Below, one piece after another: positions 37,689-48,076 of a DNA stretch of 64,000 nucleotides. The translations under genes were made by a program, and so were the position numbers. The notes below the pieces were generated by a model. That model did not search any database. It saw nothing but the letters and a program-made list of their open reading frames with translations, and was not told where the DNA came from. Position 1 is the first letter of the stretch. Every line of letters starts with the position of its first letter. The DNA comes from Gamsiella multidivaricata (Eukaryota > Mortierellomycota > Mortierellomycetes > Mortierellales > Mortierellaceae), in contig NW_026251713.1 in NCBI RefSeq assembly GCF_025024155.1, forward strand, positions 248,001 through 312,000, given 5' to 3'.

Positions 37689-40150
37689 ATGTTCAGAAAC
37701 ATAAACCCTTTTGACGACATTGTCGGTACGTCCCTCTGACCTTCTTCTTGAGGTCTTGGCATTCAATACCGAGTTAGACGGCCAGACCTAACAGCCGACT
37801 CTCTTTTTCTCTGGTCAACACATACACAGCCAATGCAACAAGCGAGAGTCTGACATCCGAGAACTGGGATCTCATTCTCACCATCTGCGAAAAAGTGAAT
37901 CGTTCAGGAGACAACTCGTACGTCTGCACTGCGTGGGTAACGATGGACACTGTGGCTACTCGCTTGACTCGTCTTCTGACCTTACTGCTTTTGCCATTTT
38001 TTCATTCTAGAGGCCGCGATTGTCTGGCAGCGATTCAAAAACGACTCAGCAACAAGAATGCCAACGTAATTCTCTACTCACTAACTGTAAGACAGGAAGC
38101 AATGACAATAACTGTGCTTGAAGTACTAGTACCTTTGCGATTGCGTGTGACATGGATTTTGAAACTAAAGGAGGCGTTCATCACATTCTCCAGCTTTGCG
38201 AGTCGCTTGCCAAGAACTGCGGATTGAAGGCTCAGCGAGAGATCTCCTCGCGCGCTTTCACAACCCTCCTCGTCAAGATCCTGAATGAAAAGGTACCTAG
38301 CAGAGGAAGGAGGGGCGATTACAAGTAGCAAGGACAAAGACAAAAGACGTTAATAACTCAGCATCTCTGCCGCTTTTATAGACAACCCACCCAGCTGTAC
38401 GACAGAGGATATTGGAACTTATTCAACAATGGGCATTTGAGTTCCGCGCAGACCCTTCGCTCGGAATCATGGATGAAACATACCAGCAGCTGCGCACGCA
38501 ATCCAAATTCAAATTTCCTTCACCACAGAAACCCAAGAAGGAACTCAAGGTACCTTTAGCGTCCGTTTTTATGTATTTAAAGCGTAGCTCGGTGGCAGGT
38601 AGTGAATACTCATATGCAAAGAATGATATTTTCATCGCCATGGTCATAGAGCGAAGCAGATAAGCGTAAGGAGGAAGAGGAACTTCAGTTGGCACTGGCA
38701 CTGTCCCTGTCTGCTAGCGAGCACTCTGAGAGGGTAAGGAACGTGCTCCTAGATATTCTCTGTGAAATGACTAGACAATGCCTAATGTTTATTGTGGTCT
38801 ACATCTCTAGAGACCGAGCTCTAAATCAGCACAGCATCCAGAGGTCGCAGCTGCGCCAGTGAAACGTGTGCGCGCTCTGTATGATTTTGAACCGACGGAG
38901 AGTGGGGAACTTGGATTTCAGAAGGACGACGTTATTGTCGTTTTGGCCACATCGTATCAGGACTGGTGGAAGGGAGAACTGTATGGCCGCCAAGGAATCT
39001 TCCCTGTGAACTATGTCGAGGAAATCAAAGAAGGAGAACCAAGCCAGAATGGAGGAGTTGGGGATGATGAGGCACAAGTGCTACATGAGGCCAAGAATAT
39101 CGATAACCTGCTTCAGATGCTCCAGAGTGTTGATCCTAGGGTCGACAACTTTTTAGAGAACGATGTTTTACAGGTAAAGCATCTTCTTGGCGCAGCTCGA
39201 TGACCACTCTAATGTTGACGTACTTGCTTACACGGAAGTTTTTTTTTTTTATGCCGTAGGACGCATACAACAATGTCCTTGGAATCAGACCTAGACTGGT
39301 CGAGATGATCAAGATGCATGGGGAAAAGAAGGATGAGATGATGCTCCTGAACGAAAAGCTGGCGAGGGCACGGTCGACCTACGAAAAAATGATGGAGCAG
39401 TCGATCGCCAAATACAGCAATCCAGCCTACAGCGCCTACCAACCGCAGCTTCCCTATGCTTCCAATCCTGTCTCGAACTACTATGCCCCAACTCAACCTG
39501 GATTGCCTGGCCAGAACGGCGTGAACTACTCGACTGCGCCTCAGCCATCACCATATGGCCCCGCTCCAGTTCAAGGACATGCACCACCAGCACCATATCA
39601 GCAGGAATCTCAGTACACTCAATCTCAGTATGCTCCTTACACTCCACAGCTGCCACAGCCGCAGCCCCAGCAGTTGCAGTCCCAACCTCATCTTCAGGGT
39701 CAGCAGCAGCCGCTCACTTTTGATCAGGCATATACGAACCAGGGCCCAGTCCAGTCGCAATCTTCTGTGGACTATGGAGTCAATGGTATCCACCAGCAAC
39801 AACAGCAACCGCAGCAGGCATCGCAGCCCATTCAGCAGCAACAGCTATCGCCAGTGCAGACATTCCAAGGATACCAGCAGCAGCCTACCACGAATGATTT
39901 TGCTAACCAGCAACCGCATCAACAGCAGCAACCGCATCAACAGCAGCAACCGCATCAACAGCAGCAACCGCATCAACAGCAGCAACCGCATCAACAGCAG
40001 CAACAGCAGCAGCCATCGTTTGCCCCTCAGCAACCGACTCATTCAGATGGTCAGGGCATGTATGCCCCACAGCCTCCAACGCCCTTTGTGCAGCAAGCAA
40101 ACGGATACACCCCTCAACCCCAGTTTGCTGCTGCACCATCCTTCCAATAG
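37689..40150 (+). CDS. HSE1: ESCRT-0 subunit HSE1 (STAM family)
   Basis: With Vps27 this protein sorts ubiquitinated cargo into endosomal multivesicular bodies. Eight exons (37689-37725, 37830-37917, 38011-38086, 38194-38292, 38382-38549, 38650-38733, 38811-39173, 39260-40150) give 601 residues. The VHS domain (about 1-135) contains NPFDDIVANATSESLTSENW and ESLAKNCGLKAQREISSRAF. A ubiquitin-interacting motif (about 160-180) reads EEEELQLALALSLSASE. The SH3 domain (about 198-253) reads VRALYDFEPTESGELGFQKD and ends GIFPVNYVEE. A helical region (DAYNNVLGIRPRLVEMIKMH) follows. The last 200 residues are Gln/Pro/Tyr-rich with a tandem repeat of six-residue units. The acceptor at 38193 restores LTLCESLAKNCG across intron 3. 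Confidence 0.96.
39914..40003 (+). repeat. Coding minisatellite: five 18-bp units
   Basis: Five exact tandem copies of the unit CCGCATCAACAGCAGCAA lie inside HSE1 exon 8. They encode PHQQQQ five times. The flanks are also CAG/CAA-rich. Copy number is likely to vary between strains. Confidence 0.9.
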
Positions 40151-40225
40151 TTAACAGTCATTAGCACGACAATAAAAAGAATATCATTCATTGCGATACT
40201 TTATTGCGTGCAACGCGAACCAAAT

Positions 40226-40861
40226 CTAGATACCTCTGAGGTGCTCATTCATCTTTTCAGCTCGTTTTACAAAGTTGTTAGCCATGTCTTGTCTGCCCAT
40301 GTCTCTATAGACCTGGTACAGCTTCTCCCAAGTCAGTATCAGATCCGTAGCAGCCTGTCGTTCTTCCTTGGTTGCCTGGACCACTACCGATGTTGTTGAT
40401 GGTAATGATGCTGACGGCGCGGAGGATGTCGAGCTGTCTGAGACGGATATAGAGTTGGGTGTTTCAGAGACAGATGGTCTGCCTCGTCGCCTGTTCCTTG
40501 CCTTTGAACGTAGTGAAAGTGGTCCAGCGGCGACCTCCTGTAATGTGGCTAGCCTTTCAAGACTAGCTTCTGCCTGGATCAAATCATTGGCCTTGATACA
40601 GGCGTCTGCAAGGACTTTCCAAGCATCGATTCTGAGGGAGCTGATCAGATTCTCTTGGACTGTGGTCCACTGAAGAGAATGAGCGGGGATGTTGTCGAGG
40701 AGGGAACAGGATTGAGCGAGGAATGGGAGAGGCGACTTGTTGTTATAGACACTCTCCTTGGCGAGTGCAGAATGGACTTGCAGCTTAAGGAGGGTGTCGG
40801 TGAAGAGCTGTTGCTCCTGTTCGTAGGCGGATGAGGATGAGGATGAGGAAGTGGATGTCAT
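40226..40861 (-). CDS. Conserved-looking protein of unknown function
   Basis: This is an intronless 211-residue frame starting at an ATG (40859-40861) and ending HLRGI. I do not recognise it. The start is Ser-rich (MTSTSSSSSSSAYEQEQQ). Helical stretches follow that could be TPR-like (ISSLRIDAWKVLADACIKAN, IQAEASLERLATLQEV). A basic patch (RSKARNRRRGR), a Ser-rich spacer and a final helix pair (LILTWEKLYQVYRDMGRQDM, ANNFVKRAEKMNEHL) complete it. The codon pattern and amphipathic helices argue for a real gene. It converges on HSE1 with 75 bp between stops. A scaffold or helical-repeat role is only a guess. Confidence 0.7.
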   Translation of the reverse strand: MTSTSSSSSSSAYEQEQQLFTDTLLKLQVHSALAKESVYNNKSPLPFLAQSCSLLDNIPAHSLQWTTVQENLISSLRIDAWKVLADACIKANDLIQAEASLERLATLQEVAAGPLSLRSKARNRRRGRPSVSETPNSISVSDSSTSSAPSASLPSTTSVVVQATKEERQAATDLILTWEKLYQVYRDMGRQDMANNFVKRAEKMNEHLRGI

Positions 40862-41050
40862 GGTTCAGTGTCTCTCGGGGCTGAGCTGAGCACAGTGGCA
40901 AGGAGCAGTAAAACCAACCTTTTCACGCATTGGCCTTTGCCACCACTCCCAACTTAAAATCACCGTCCTCTGTGACCCCTCTTCCGTCAATCTTCCTCCC
41001 ATTCTTTCTCTCACTCTCCACACCCCTTTCCACTGCGAAACCTAAACACC

Positions 41051-42489
41051 ATGACCGACGACCATCTGAAGTTTTTCTGTCTTGCCAACAGAGTCCCGCC
41101 TCAAGAGCATTCCCGGTCAAGATCCCCTCGGACGATACCGTCGGTGACCTCAAGGAGCTCATCAAGGCTAAGAAGGCTGCCGCCTTCAACGACATCGATG
41201 CGAACGAAATCACGCTCTGGCACGTCTCGATCCTAGTAGTTGCTATCAAGAATGTCTTTCTTGACAAGATTATTTCCAAAGAGAAGCCCTTCCCAACAAC
41301 TCGTCTTTCCAAAGTGTTCCCCAAGGACCTGCCTGAAGAAGCAATCCACATCATTGTGCAGCGAACACAGCCAGGTAACCTATCAGGCACAATGCCTCTT
41401 TTTCCTGTTGCACTTGCACTATTGATGAAATAATGACTCTTGATCTCATTGTCTCTTGCATTCTATCGTGCTGTTACATTAACTGTTCCTATCCATGTTC
41501 CCACCCATCCCTCAGAGCTCTCCGCTCGCGCCACTCCACCTCCTGGTCCTCCCATTTCTTGTAAGTGCGCCAGCTGGCGATGGTTATCAAGTGATGGTGC
41601 ATGCTGCAGTAGGACAATGCTAAACGTGTTTACTCCTTTGTTACCATTCAAATAGCCGAGAAATGGCAAGGACTTATTGAAAAGACTGAAGGCGACTTCT
41701 TTGCTCCTGACTCGGCCAATTACACGAGCCTCGTCCGATTCCTGAAAGCCGACTAGGTGATTCCATCAACCGGAGGATCACTTGGGGGTCTGCCCCTTGT
41801 TACTCCCCGCGCAGGTTTGCAGAACGACCGACTTAGTCTGTTGTTCCTTAACTTGCCAGAATCATCCGAGCATCAGGACCCACTCAGCACTGCCGACAAG
41901 GCGCTTGAGACGATTCATGGACGAGCTATTCCTTTCCAGACCTTTTTGGTGTTTCCGGATGTGGAAAAACGAGAACAGCTATCGAGATGCTCTGCAAGCA
42001 ATGGGGCTTTTATTCCAGCGGAAGCCGCACAGACTTTGGCCCCGTCGACCTCTTCAAACTTCTTGAGCTGATCCAAACCAGGAATCGATACCGAACTTGC
42101 GACATGAAGAGTGACAATCATGTTCGCGTTCTGGCGCTGGCCCTTATCCTCGCGCATCTCATGACCTTGCGCCACTGCCTCGACATCTCGGAACTCGAGA
42201 ATATCAGGTTTACGTGCAAGCGATGGATGCTGTTGCAAGTCTGCTCTCAATCAATGGACATTGGCGATGTCTTTGCCAGTCTATTTCAACTGATTGCCAC
42301 CCATATCCACAGTCATTATGTCGACCATGGGTTGGTGACGATGCTGGTTCATGAATGATTCTCTGAGCTACGCCAGCGTCTTCTGAATTACACGCCAAAC
42401 GAGACTTTCCGTGGCTCTGCTTATAAGATTCTACTTGTTGTTGACAAAGCTCAAGAACTCAGCAATGAGATCTTTGGGACCTACATTTA
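41051..42489 (+). pseudogene. Decayed Crinkler (CRN)-type gene with P-loop NTPase region
   Basis: The N-terminal part resembles the Crinkler header domain, a family first known as oomycete effectors and also present in Mucoromycota. Short recognisable pieces are DDHLKFFCL, PSDDTVGDLKELIKAKK, ITLWHVSI and IHIIVQR. Two clean introns remain (41375-41515 and 41561-41655). A region typical of the fungal members follows, with a Walker A-like GVSGCGKT at 41948-41971. The gene is broken. The frame changes between the start codon and the header core (near 41080-41105), an in-frame TAG lies at 41754-41756, another frame change precedes Walker A (near 41940), and further stops follow near 42357 and 42487. 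I could not identify a C-terminal effector domain. What the intact relative does in this fungus is not known to me. Confidence 0.75.
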
Positions 42490-43329
42490 GCTAGGCCATT
42501 TATACGTGAATAAAGTATGACTCGGGGTCCCTGCTCGGTATCTTATATCCTATAGGCACCCGTGCACGGAACTGTAACATAAAGTAACTCTCATGGAATA
42601 AGCAAGGCGGACGCGGGCAAGCGCGTACTTGGAACGAGTAAGCAACATTAAATTGGAAATGCTTTCCGTAGTCCTTGAGACGTGGCGCGACCTTGTGAAG
42701 AGTAATTCTGCCCGAACCTTAATTCGTGATAATCGCATCCAGTCTCATGAGGCTGCGCGAATAATGCTGCCCCGCTTAGCGTTCTGGGGATTAGCCGCCA
42801 GTTTTGTTCGATATGCACTGCGTCCCTGGCATGGCGAGCCTCCATGGCATAACCCGCCTCTGCATCTTCATCTTCCATCTCCCGCTCCTTAAATACGCGG
42901 ACCCTAAGGTAGCGAGCACTTTCGAGACTTGGATAAAAATAAAAAAAAGATTGTCAGTGAAGCAAACTTTTTTTCTGCTTTTTTCTTGACAGCTAAACTG
43001 CTCTTCAAGCAAAAGACCTCACGTCTGCATTTCCAAGTCGGACACCTGCCTCCTGCAATTAATAAGGTGATTGGCATCCTCCTGGACCTCATGCACCAGC
43101 ATCCGGCCCGCACATTGACCTACAAATTAACAGAACGAGTATGAGGTTACAGCTGAAAAAAACAAAAGAATCTATCGTCTATTCTTACTTTCTCTTTTGT
43201 CCAAAGACTTGCCTAGAAAGTGACCATAAGACCTTGGGAGTATCTCATCTGGGATTGTACCCTCCCCATCTCTTGCAAAGTTATTCCAGCATCATCTGCG
43301 TTGGGACCAAACGTTTCTTCCTGATGGTC
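42490..43329. other. Unassigned interval after the Crinkler-type pseudogene
   Basis: Frames of 60-90 codons on both strands here look somewhat protein-like but do not join into a recognisable product. The stretch may hold further decayed parts of the Crinkler-type gene or of another lost gene. I make no call. Confidence 0.4.
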
Positions 43330-43709
43330 TCAAAAACGCTTGAAAGACTTCCGCAGCCTCCCTCGCTTGTCCTGCCATATCGCCTTCGAGTCAATGAGTT
43401 CCATGTAGGCTTTTGTCACCAACTGTCTATCACTCAAGTTAACGTGACGGACGAAGCTTCCAAACGTGGCATGCTCTTTCCCTGGGCCTTTATCCTGTAC
43501 CCAGCGCAGATAAGATGGTGATGATATGGCGAGCTCCGCCTCACTGCACTAATAAAGAGCTCGGCCAAAAAAAAAAAAAAAAAAGAGACAAAGCCTTTGT
43601 AGTCCTCCATCAGCATCAACGGCGTTCCTCTAGGCACTGTATCAAACAGAACGATAACATGGAATCCAAGAGAGCGTATGTCATTCAGAACCCTCCTGAA
43701 GACTACCAT
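43330..43709 (-). CDS. Candidate small spliced gene, unknown function
   Basis: Two exons (43590-43709 and 43330-43548) join in phase 0 to 112 residues. Exon 1 starts with an ATG and encodes MVVFRRVLNDIRSLGFHVIV and then VPRGTPLMLMEDYKGF. Exon 2 encodes SYLRWVQDKGPGKEHATFG and SDRQLVTKAYMELIDSKAIW, ending in a basic tail RLRKSFKRF. The intron is short (41 nt), starts GTCTC and holds an 18-base T tract ahead of TTATTAG. Composition and the basic ends would suit a small mitochondrial or ribosomal protein, but I do not recognise it. The short intron and lack of family support keep this tentative. Confidence 0.35.
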
Positions 43710-43980
43710 TGTCGTAGCCACTCCCTCACTCGGCAGAGTCCGTAGTATATCTGCTGGAGCGGAAGAAGCGGGGCCACACCTGACATGATGTTTCTGCGCG
43801 GGGTAAGACCAGAGTCGGCGAGCTGCCTTATTTCCCACATCCAGCAGTATTATATCCCATCCGAAAACAATTCTGTGACGTAATGTTTATGGTGTTTTCC
43901 AACGAGACCCGAGATCCACTCATCCATCCACTTTCTCTTCCTCCCTACTCTCCTCACTCTTACTCTCAATCATATTCAAA

Positions 43981-44671
43981 ATGCGTGCCTGGTCCACTCC
44001 CATTCTCCGCCCTATGGCCCCCTTCTTCATCGGAGGCGCCATCACCTTCTACATCATCAACGGTGCTCAGGAGACTATGCTCAAGAGTACGTTTTCATCT
44101 CATTTTGTCGGCGTGTTTATGTTTATTCTACATCTGTTCGGGAACCCGCGGATGAAGCAAAAGCAGGATGAACAGCCACGAAAAGGACTTCTTCACCAAC
44201 ATCGCAGCACTGCGGTCGGTTCAGGATCCTTTTTTTTTATTCTTATAACGTGGTTTTTTGAATTTAGCTCTTTGAGTGTTATAATGCTTTTGGCTATATT
44301 GGACGATCGCCTTGAACGACTTTTTTTCAGGAACACGATCTCTCGATGCCCTCAATATATGCGGATTTATGATCCAATATTAACGCGACTATCATTACTC
44401 ACTGCGATCTTGCTCGCTTTCCTCTGAACAATTTTGCGTTACATCTATAGGCGAAACGTACAAGAACGATCCTCGCAACCCCCACTGTAAGTGTGACAGT
44501 CTGCTTAGCCATTCAAGCGCCAATTACGATACCATCTGCGCATAAAAGAACAACAAGCTATTGTAGCTTTTTTTTTGCATTGAAACATCGAATACAAGTA
44601 CCATACTAACGCCTGGTAACCTCTTGTGTTCATCACTCGTAGTCACTGGCAAGAAGGAGGAGAAGCACTAA
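43981..44671 (+). CDS. ATP18: ATP synthase subunit j (Atp18 type), mitochondrial
   Basis: This is a small membrane subunit of the mitochondrial F1Fo ATP synthase. Three exons (43981-44086, 44451-44486, 44643-44671) give 56 residues, like yeast Atp18 at 59. The start MRAWSTPILRPMAPFFIGGA corresponds to the family's PTPI...PFF start. A single membrane span (FFIGGAITFYIING) and the conserved YKNDPRNPHF follow, ending TGKKEEKH. Exon 2 is only 36 nt. The first intron is long for such a small gene (364 nt). Confidence 0.9.
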
Positions 44672-45508
44672 ACTTCAGGACCATTTTGACAACCTTGACT
44701 GGATTCCTCGTCCTTTTTTTCAACCTCTTTTTCTTTTTTCTTCCCGCCAACTTACGACAAGAACAACAAACGTCCCCGGATTGGATTAGAAAGAATAATG
44801 CGAAACGAGAAAGGAAGAAAGCTTTTGAGGAATCGAAATAAATACACAACAAAATGAGTGCCCGATGCTAGTCGTCGACATTTTCGAGACCACACCGCAA
44901 AAATGAAAAAGAAGTCAGTGAATATGCAATATATCGATAGAAGGCCCAGTATTTCACAACGCAAACAGTTTGAAAATAAAGCAACATGTGTACATACACA
45001 TGGCGCTAATGAACCTAAGGTGTTCGTTGATATTTTTTTTTTTTTTTTTTTTTTGGTGAACAGGCTGACATTGCTTCCAACAACAGCATTAATGTAATAC
45101 GTGAACGCGGGGTCTTTGCATTTAGTGACGGTGGCTAAGCCCACTTATACAAATGAACACTTTTTTTAACAATTGCTTTTTGATGAAGATGAGGTTGCGT
45201 ACGGATTGTATTATATCCAGCCACGAGAGGAACAAAGAAAAGATATGGATTACAAGGTTCATGTTTATTTTTATTTTTATTTTTTTTAGCACGATCTAGA
45301 CTACAGGTATGCGCAAAGAATGAGTGGTATATGATTGATGATAGACTATGAGGATATGTGGATGTGAGAAATGCGGATGAGGGAATGAAAATGGCGTGCA
45401 CGGATGATGATGATGGCCAGAGACTGTCTGTGCGTCAAGGTGGCACAATTAGTTGGTTATGTGAAAAAAAATGAGCGCAGACAGCTATATAGGAGACGGT
45501 TTTTCTTC
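44672..45508. other. Convergent intergenic interval with a T22 tract
   Basis: The interval lies between the Atp18 stop and the Pcl-type cyclin stop. It contains an unbroken T22 tract (45033-45054) and several shorter A/T runs. Both 3' ends should lie here. No gene was seen. Confidence 0.5.
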
Positions 45509-48076
45509 TCAGGCAGCTGCCGCGGACTTGTTGGTGTATGTCTTGAGGATATCGACTCCCTGAAGCTCATGCTGATGGGATTGGATAAAGTGCGCGACAT
45601 CCTTGTCGGTAACATAGAGACTGAACTTGAGCAGGCCCAGAAAGGATCGCTCCATCGTGTTGATGTCGTGCACGGAGTAGAGACCGTCGGTGATCTTGGA
45701 GAACATTCGGTTCAGACCAACACAATCTTCCTCAATAAACTATTCGGAGAGGGATTGAATAAGATGGACAAAGTAGGATAGATGAAAGGATGAGGAGGAA
45801 GGCGAAGGGGCAGAAATGCCGTTAAAGTGTACAGAGGAAAGAACGCTCGTTAGTTTCATTATCGCAATAATATATATGAGAAATGAATGAAATGTATCAT
45901 ATACACTGCATGGCAATGGGAGTGAGGACGGGGATGGGGTAAGGATGTCATTTTCTCACTGCATCTGTATGGCATCAACCATGCATCCAATGTGGTACCA
46001 TCCCATGCCATATGGCACCCGTCTATGCCATGCGATGCAATATGCAATGCAATGCATCCAGCCCACTCGCATGGATGATGACCGCCAGCGACCTTTAACT
46101 AGACTACTGTTACTGCAACAAACAAACAAACAAGCAGCACATGCCATCCGATCCTTAAAAGGAGCTCAACAAAACACAAAACCCGGCTGTCGAACATCAT
46201 TCACCCCCGATGTACCTGAAGACATCTACAAGAATACCAACGCAGCATTCATTTCACTCATTCATATACCCAGCCTTTGTACTCACTCTCCTCTCTCTCA
46301 CCCTCTCTTCAGTAATATAAATTGTATATGGGTAGCGAGAATAAAGCTTTGCTGTTTTTTTCACGGAAGTGGTTGCTGTCCAATCCTGTTGAAATCCTAG
46401 TCTTCACTCCTCTTCTAACGGCTCCGATGCAGCATGCGAAAGTTCAATTAACCAAATCGCACGTTGTGTTGTATGATATAGTTGTGCGTTCGCTCTTTCC
46501 ACTTCTTCTTCATGGAAGGTATAGATCACTATTAAACCAGCGCTCTCGGCCTAGATCCATGTTTTGTGTATGTACCATGTGGATGCCATGCTCCACCATG
46601 CCCTGCCAAGTCATGACTCTTCAGCAATTGTATTAATTGTCTGTAAGAATGTCTTTGAGAGCTTGACACCATGAAAACGTTTACCCAACGATTTTCTTTT
46701 GTTTGTTATTCATATTAGCCATAGATCATCCGTGATCCCCCAAATATCAAACATCGGGGACATGGCAATTTATGGGCGATCGGCCCCATCCATCTAACCC
46801 GCGTTTCGTCTCAGCCAGGCAAATATTCCTTTTTTTTTCCCCCAAAAGTACAATAAAACAATGTTCGTATATTGCACCACGTACCACCACCCTCCCTCAT
46901 GCGATACGCATTCATATCCGAGGAGGGAAAGAAAAGTGCGGTATTTACATCCAAAATTCAGGCCAGGACAAATATGAAAGGATACAATCACAATAGTACT
47001 GTGTGCCAAAAACAGAATTGCCCTATTTACCTTTTTGACGACCAATAGGGCTGACAAGATGATCTTGAATGGCGTGTCAGGATCTCCTCGGGCCATATTC
47101 GTCAGCACCTTCTTGAGCCGATCCACGTAGATTAACGAGATCACCAGGGCTAATTCTGTCACACATGCCTTTACACAGATATTACGGAGAAACTGAACCA
47201 AATGGTGCTCTTCCCCGGCTCCGGCTGTAGTGGCTGTTGTGGCGGCTGCTATTGAAGCCGTCGACGTGCAGACTGCGCTTTTGGGGTAGGAACAGCGGGG
47301 AGAGCACTGCAGCACGGAAAGGACAGATTCGGCAGCTAGGGCTAAGATGAAGAAGAAGGAAAAAAAGGTTGAACAAAATCAGCCATTGTCTGCATATGCC
47401 ATTACACACGTTGCAAACATGCGCGCGAACAGACTACACACGCACTGCATCATCCTTCGAACGCATACAGCTCTTTTGTTTGTTTTTCTACTACGGCGAT
47501 GATAACGGTCCATAAATGGAGACGGGTGATAAAAACACCAAACAACAATAAAAAAACGAGATAGCGGGTCAACACATGTGCTGCGAATGACGTGAAATAG
47601 GCACGAAGCAGGGATTGGAGAATTCTGGGTAGTAGGAAGATCAGTGCACTTTATCACGTAAATGAATGAAAAAAACAGACGAAAGGATTTAAATGGTCCG
47701 TTGAAGGAAGGGGTGCTTTATCGAGCAAGTGGGAGATGAGAGAAGACGGAGGTAGGGAGTAGACCACATCCATCTCCCTCCTCCTTCAGCTCCTCTTCCT
47801 CTTCCTCCTCGGGCGGGAGAAGGGGGAGCAAATCTCTCGGGAAACCTCCCTTCCCCAGTCTCTCCTAATCCTTCATCAGATGTTGAGACCTGGTGGAGCG
47901 TAGGACAAGCGAAAAGACTAGGAAAACTTACACAATAAGGCTTCGGGACAAGGCGAGCACCCAACGGACAGATCCACTGCGAGTTGCGTCTTTTCGGGCA
48001 GATCGCAGTCGGACAAAGTGGATGAAGATGAGGGCGAGAATGAGGATGACGGTGATGATGATGATGATGATTCCAT
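45509..48076 (-). CDS. Pcl/Pho80-type cyclin
   Basis: Cyclins of this type partner Pho85-like kinases in nutrient, phosphate and polarity control. Three exons (47932-48076, 47031-47335, 45509-45739) join in frame to 226 residues. Exon 1 is a Ser-rich head (STLSDCDLPEKTQLAVDLS). Exon 2 carries the first half of the cyclin box, HLVQFLRNICVKACVTELAL and YVDRLKKVLTNM, ending SALLVVKK. Exon 3 has the second half, FSKITDGLYSVHDINTMERS and FLGLLKFSLYVTDKDVAHFI. Intron 2 is 1,291 nt, far longer than its neighbours. The box reads through exons 2 and 3 without a visible gap, so I do not think an exon is missing. Upstream of the start lies a hexanucleotide repeat. Confidence 0.85.

Noticed and set aside
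42490..43329. Continuation of the Crinkler-type gene
   Set aside because: The frames here do not match the family pieces I know, so I could not extend the call.
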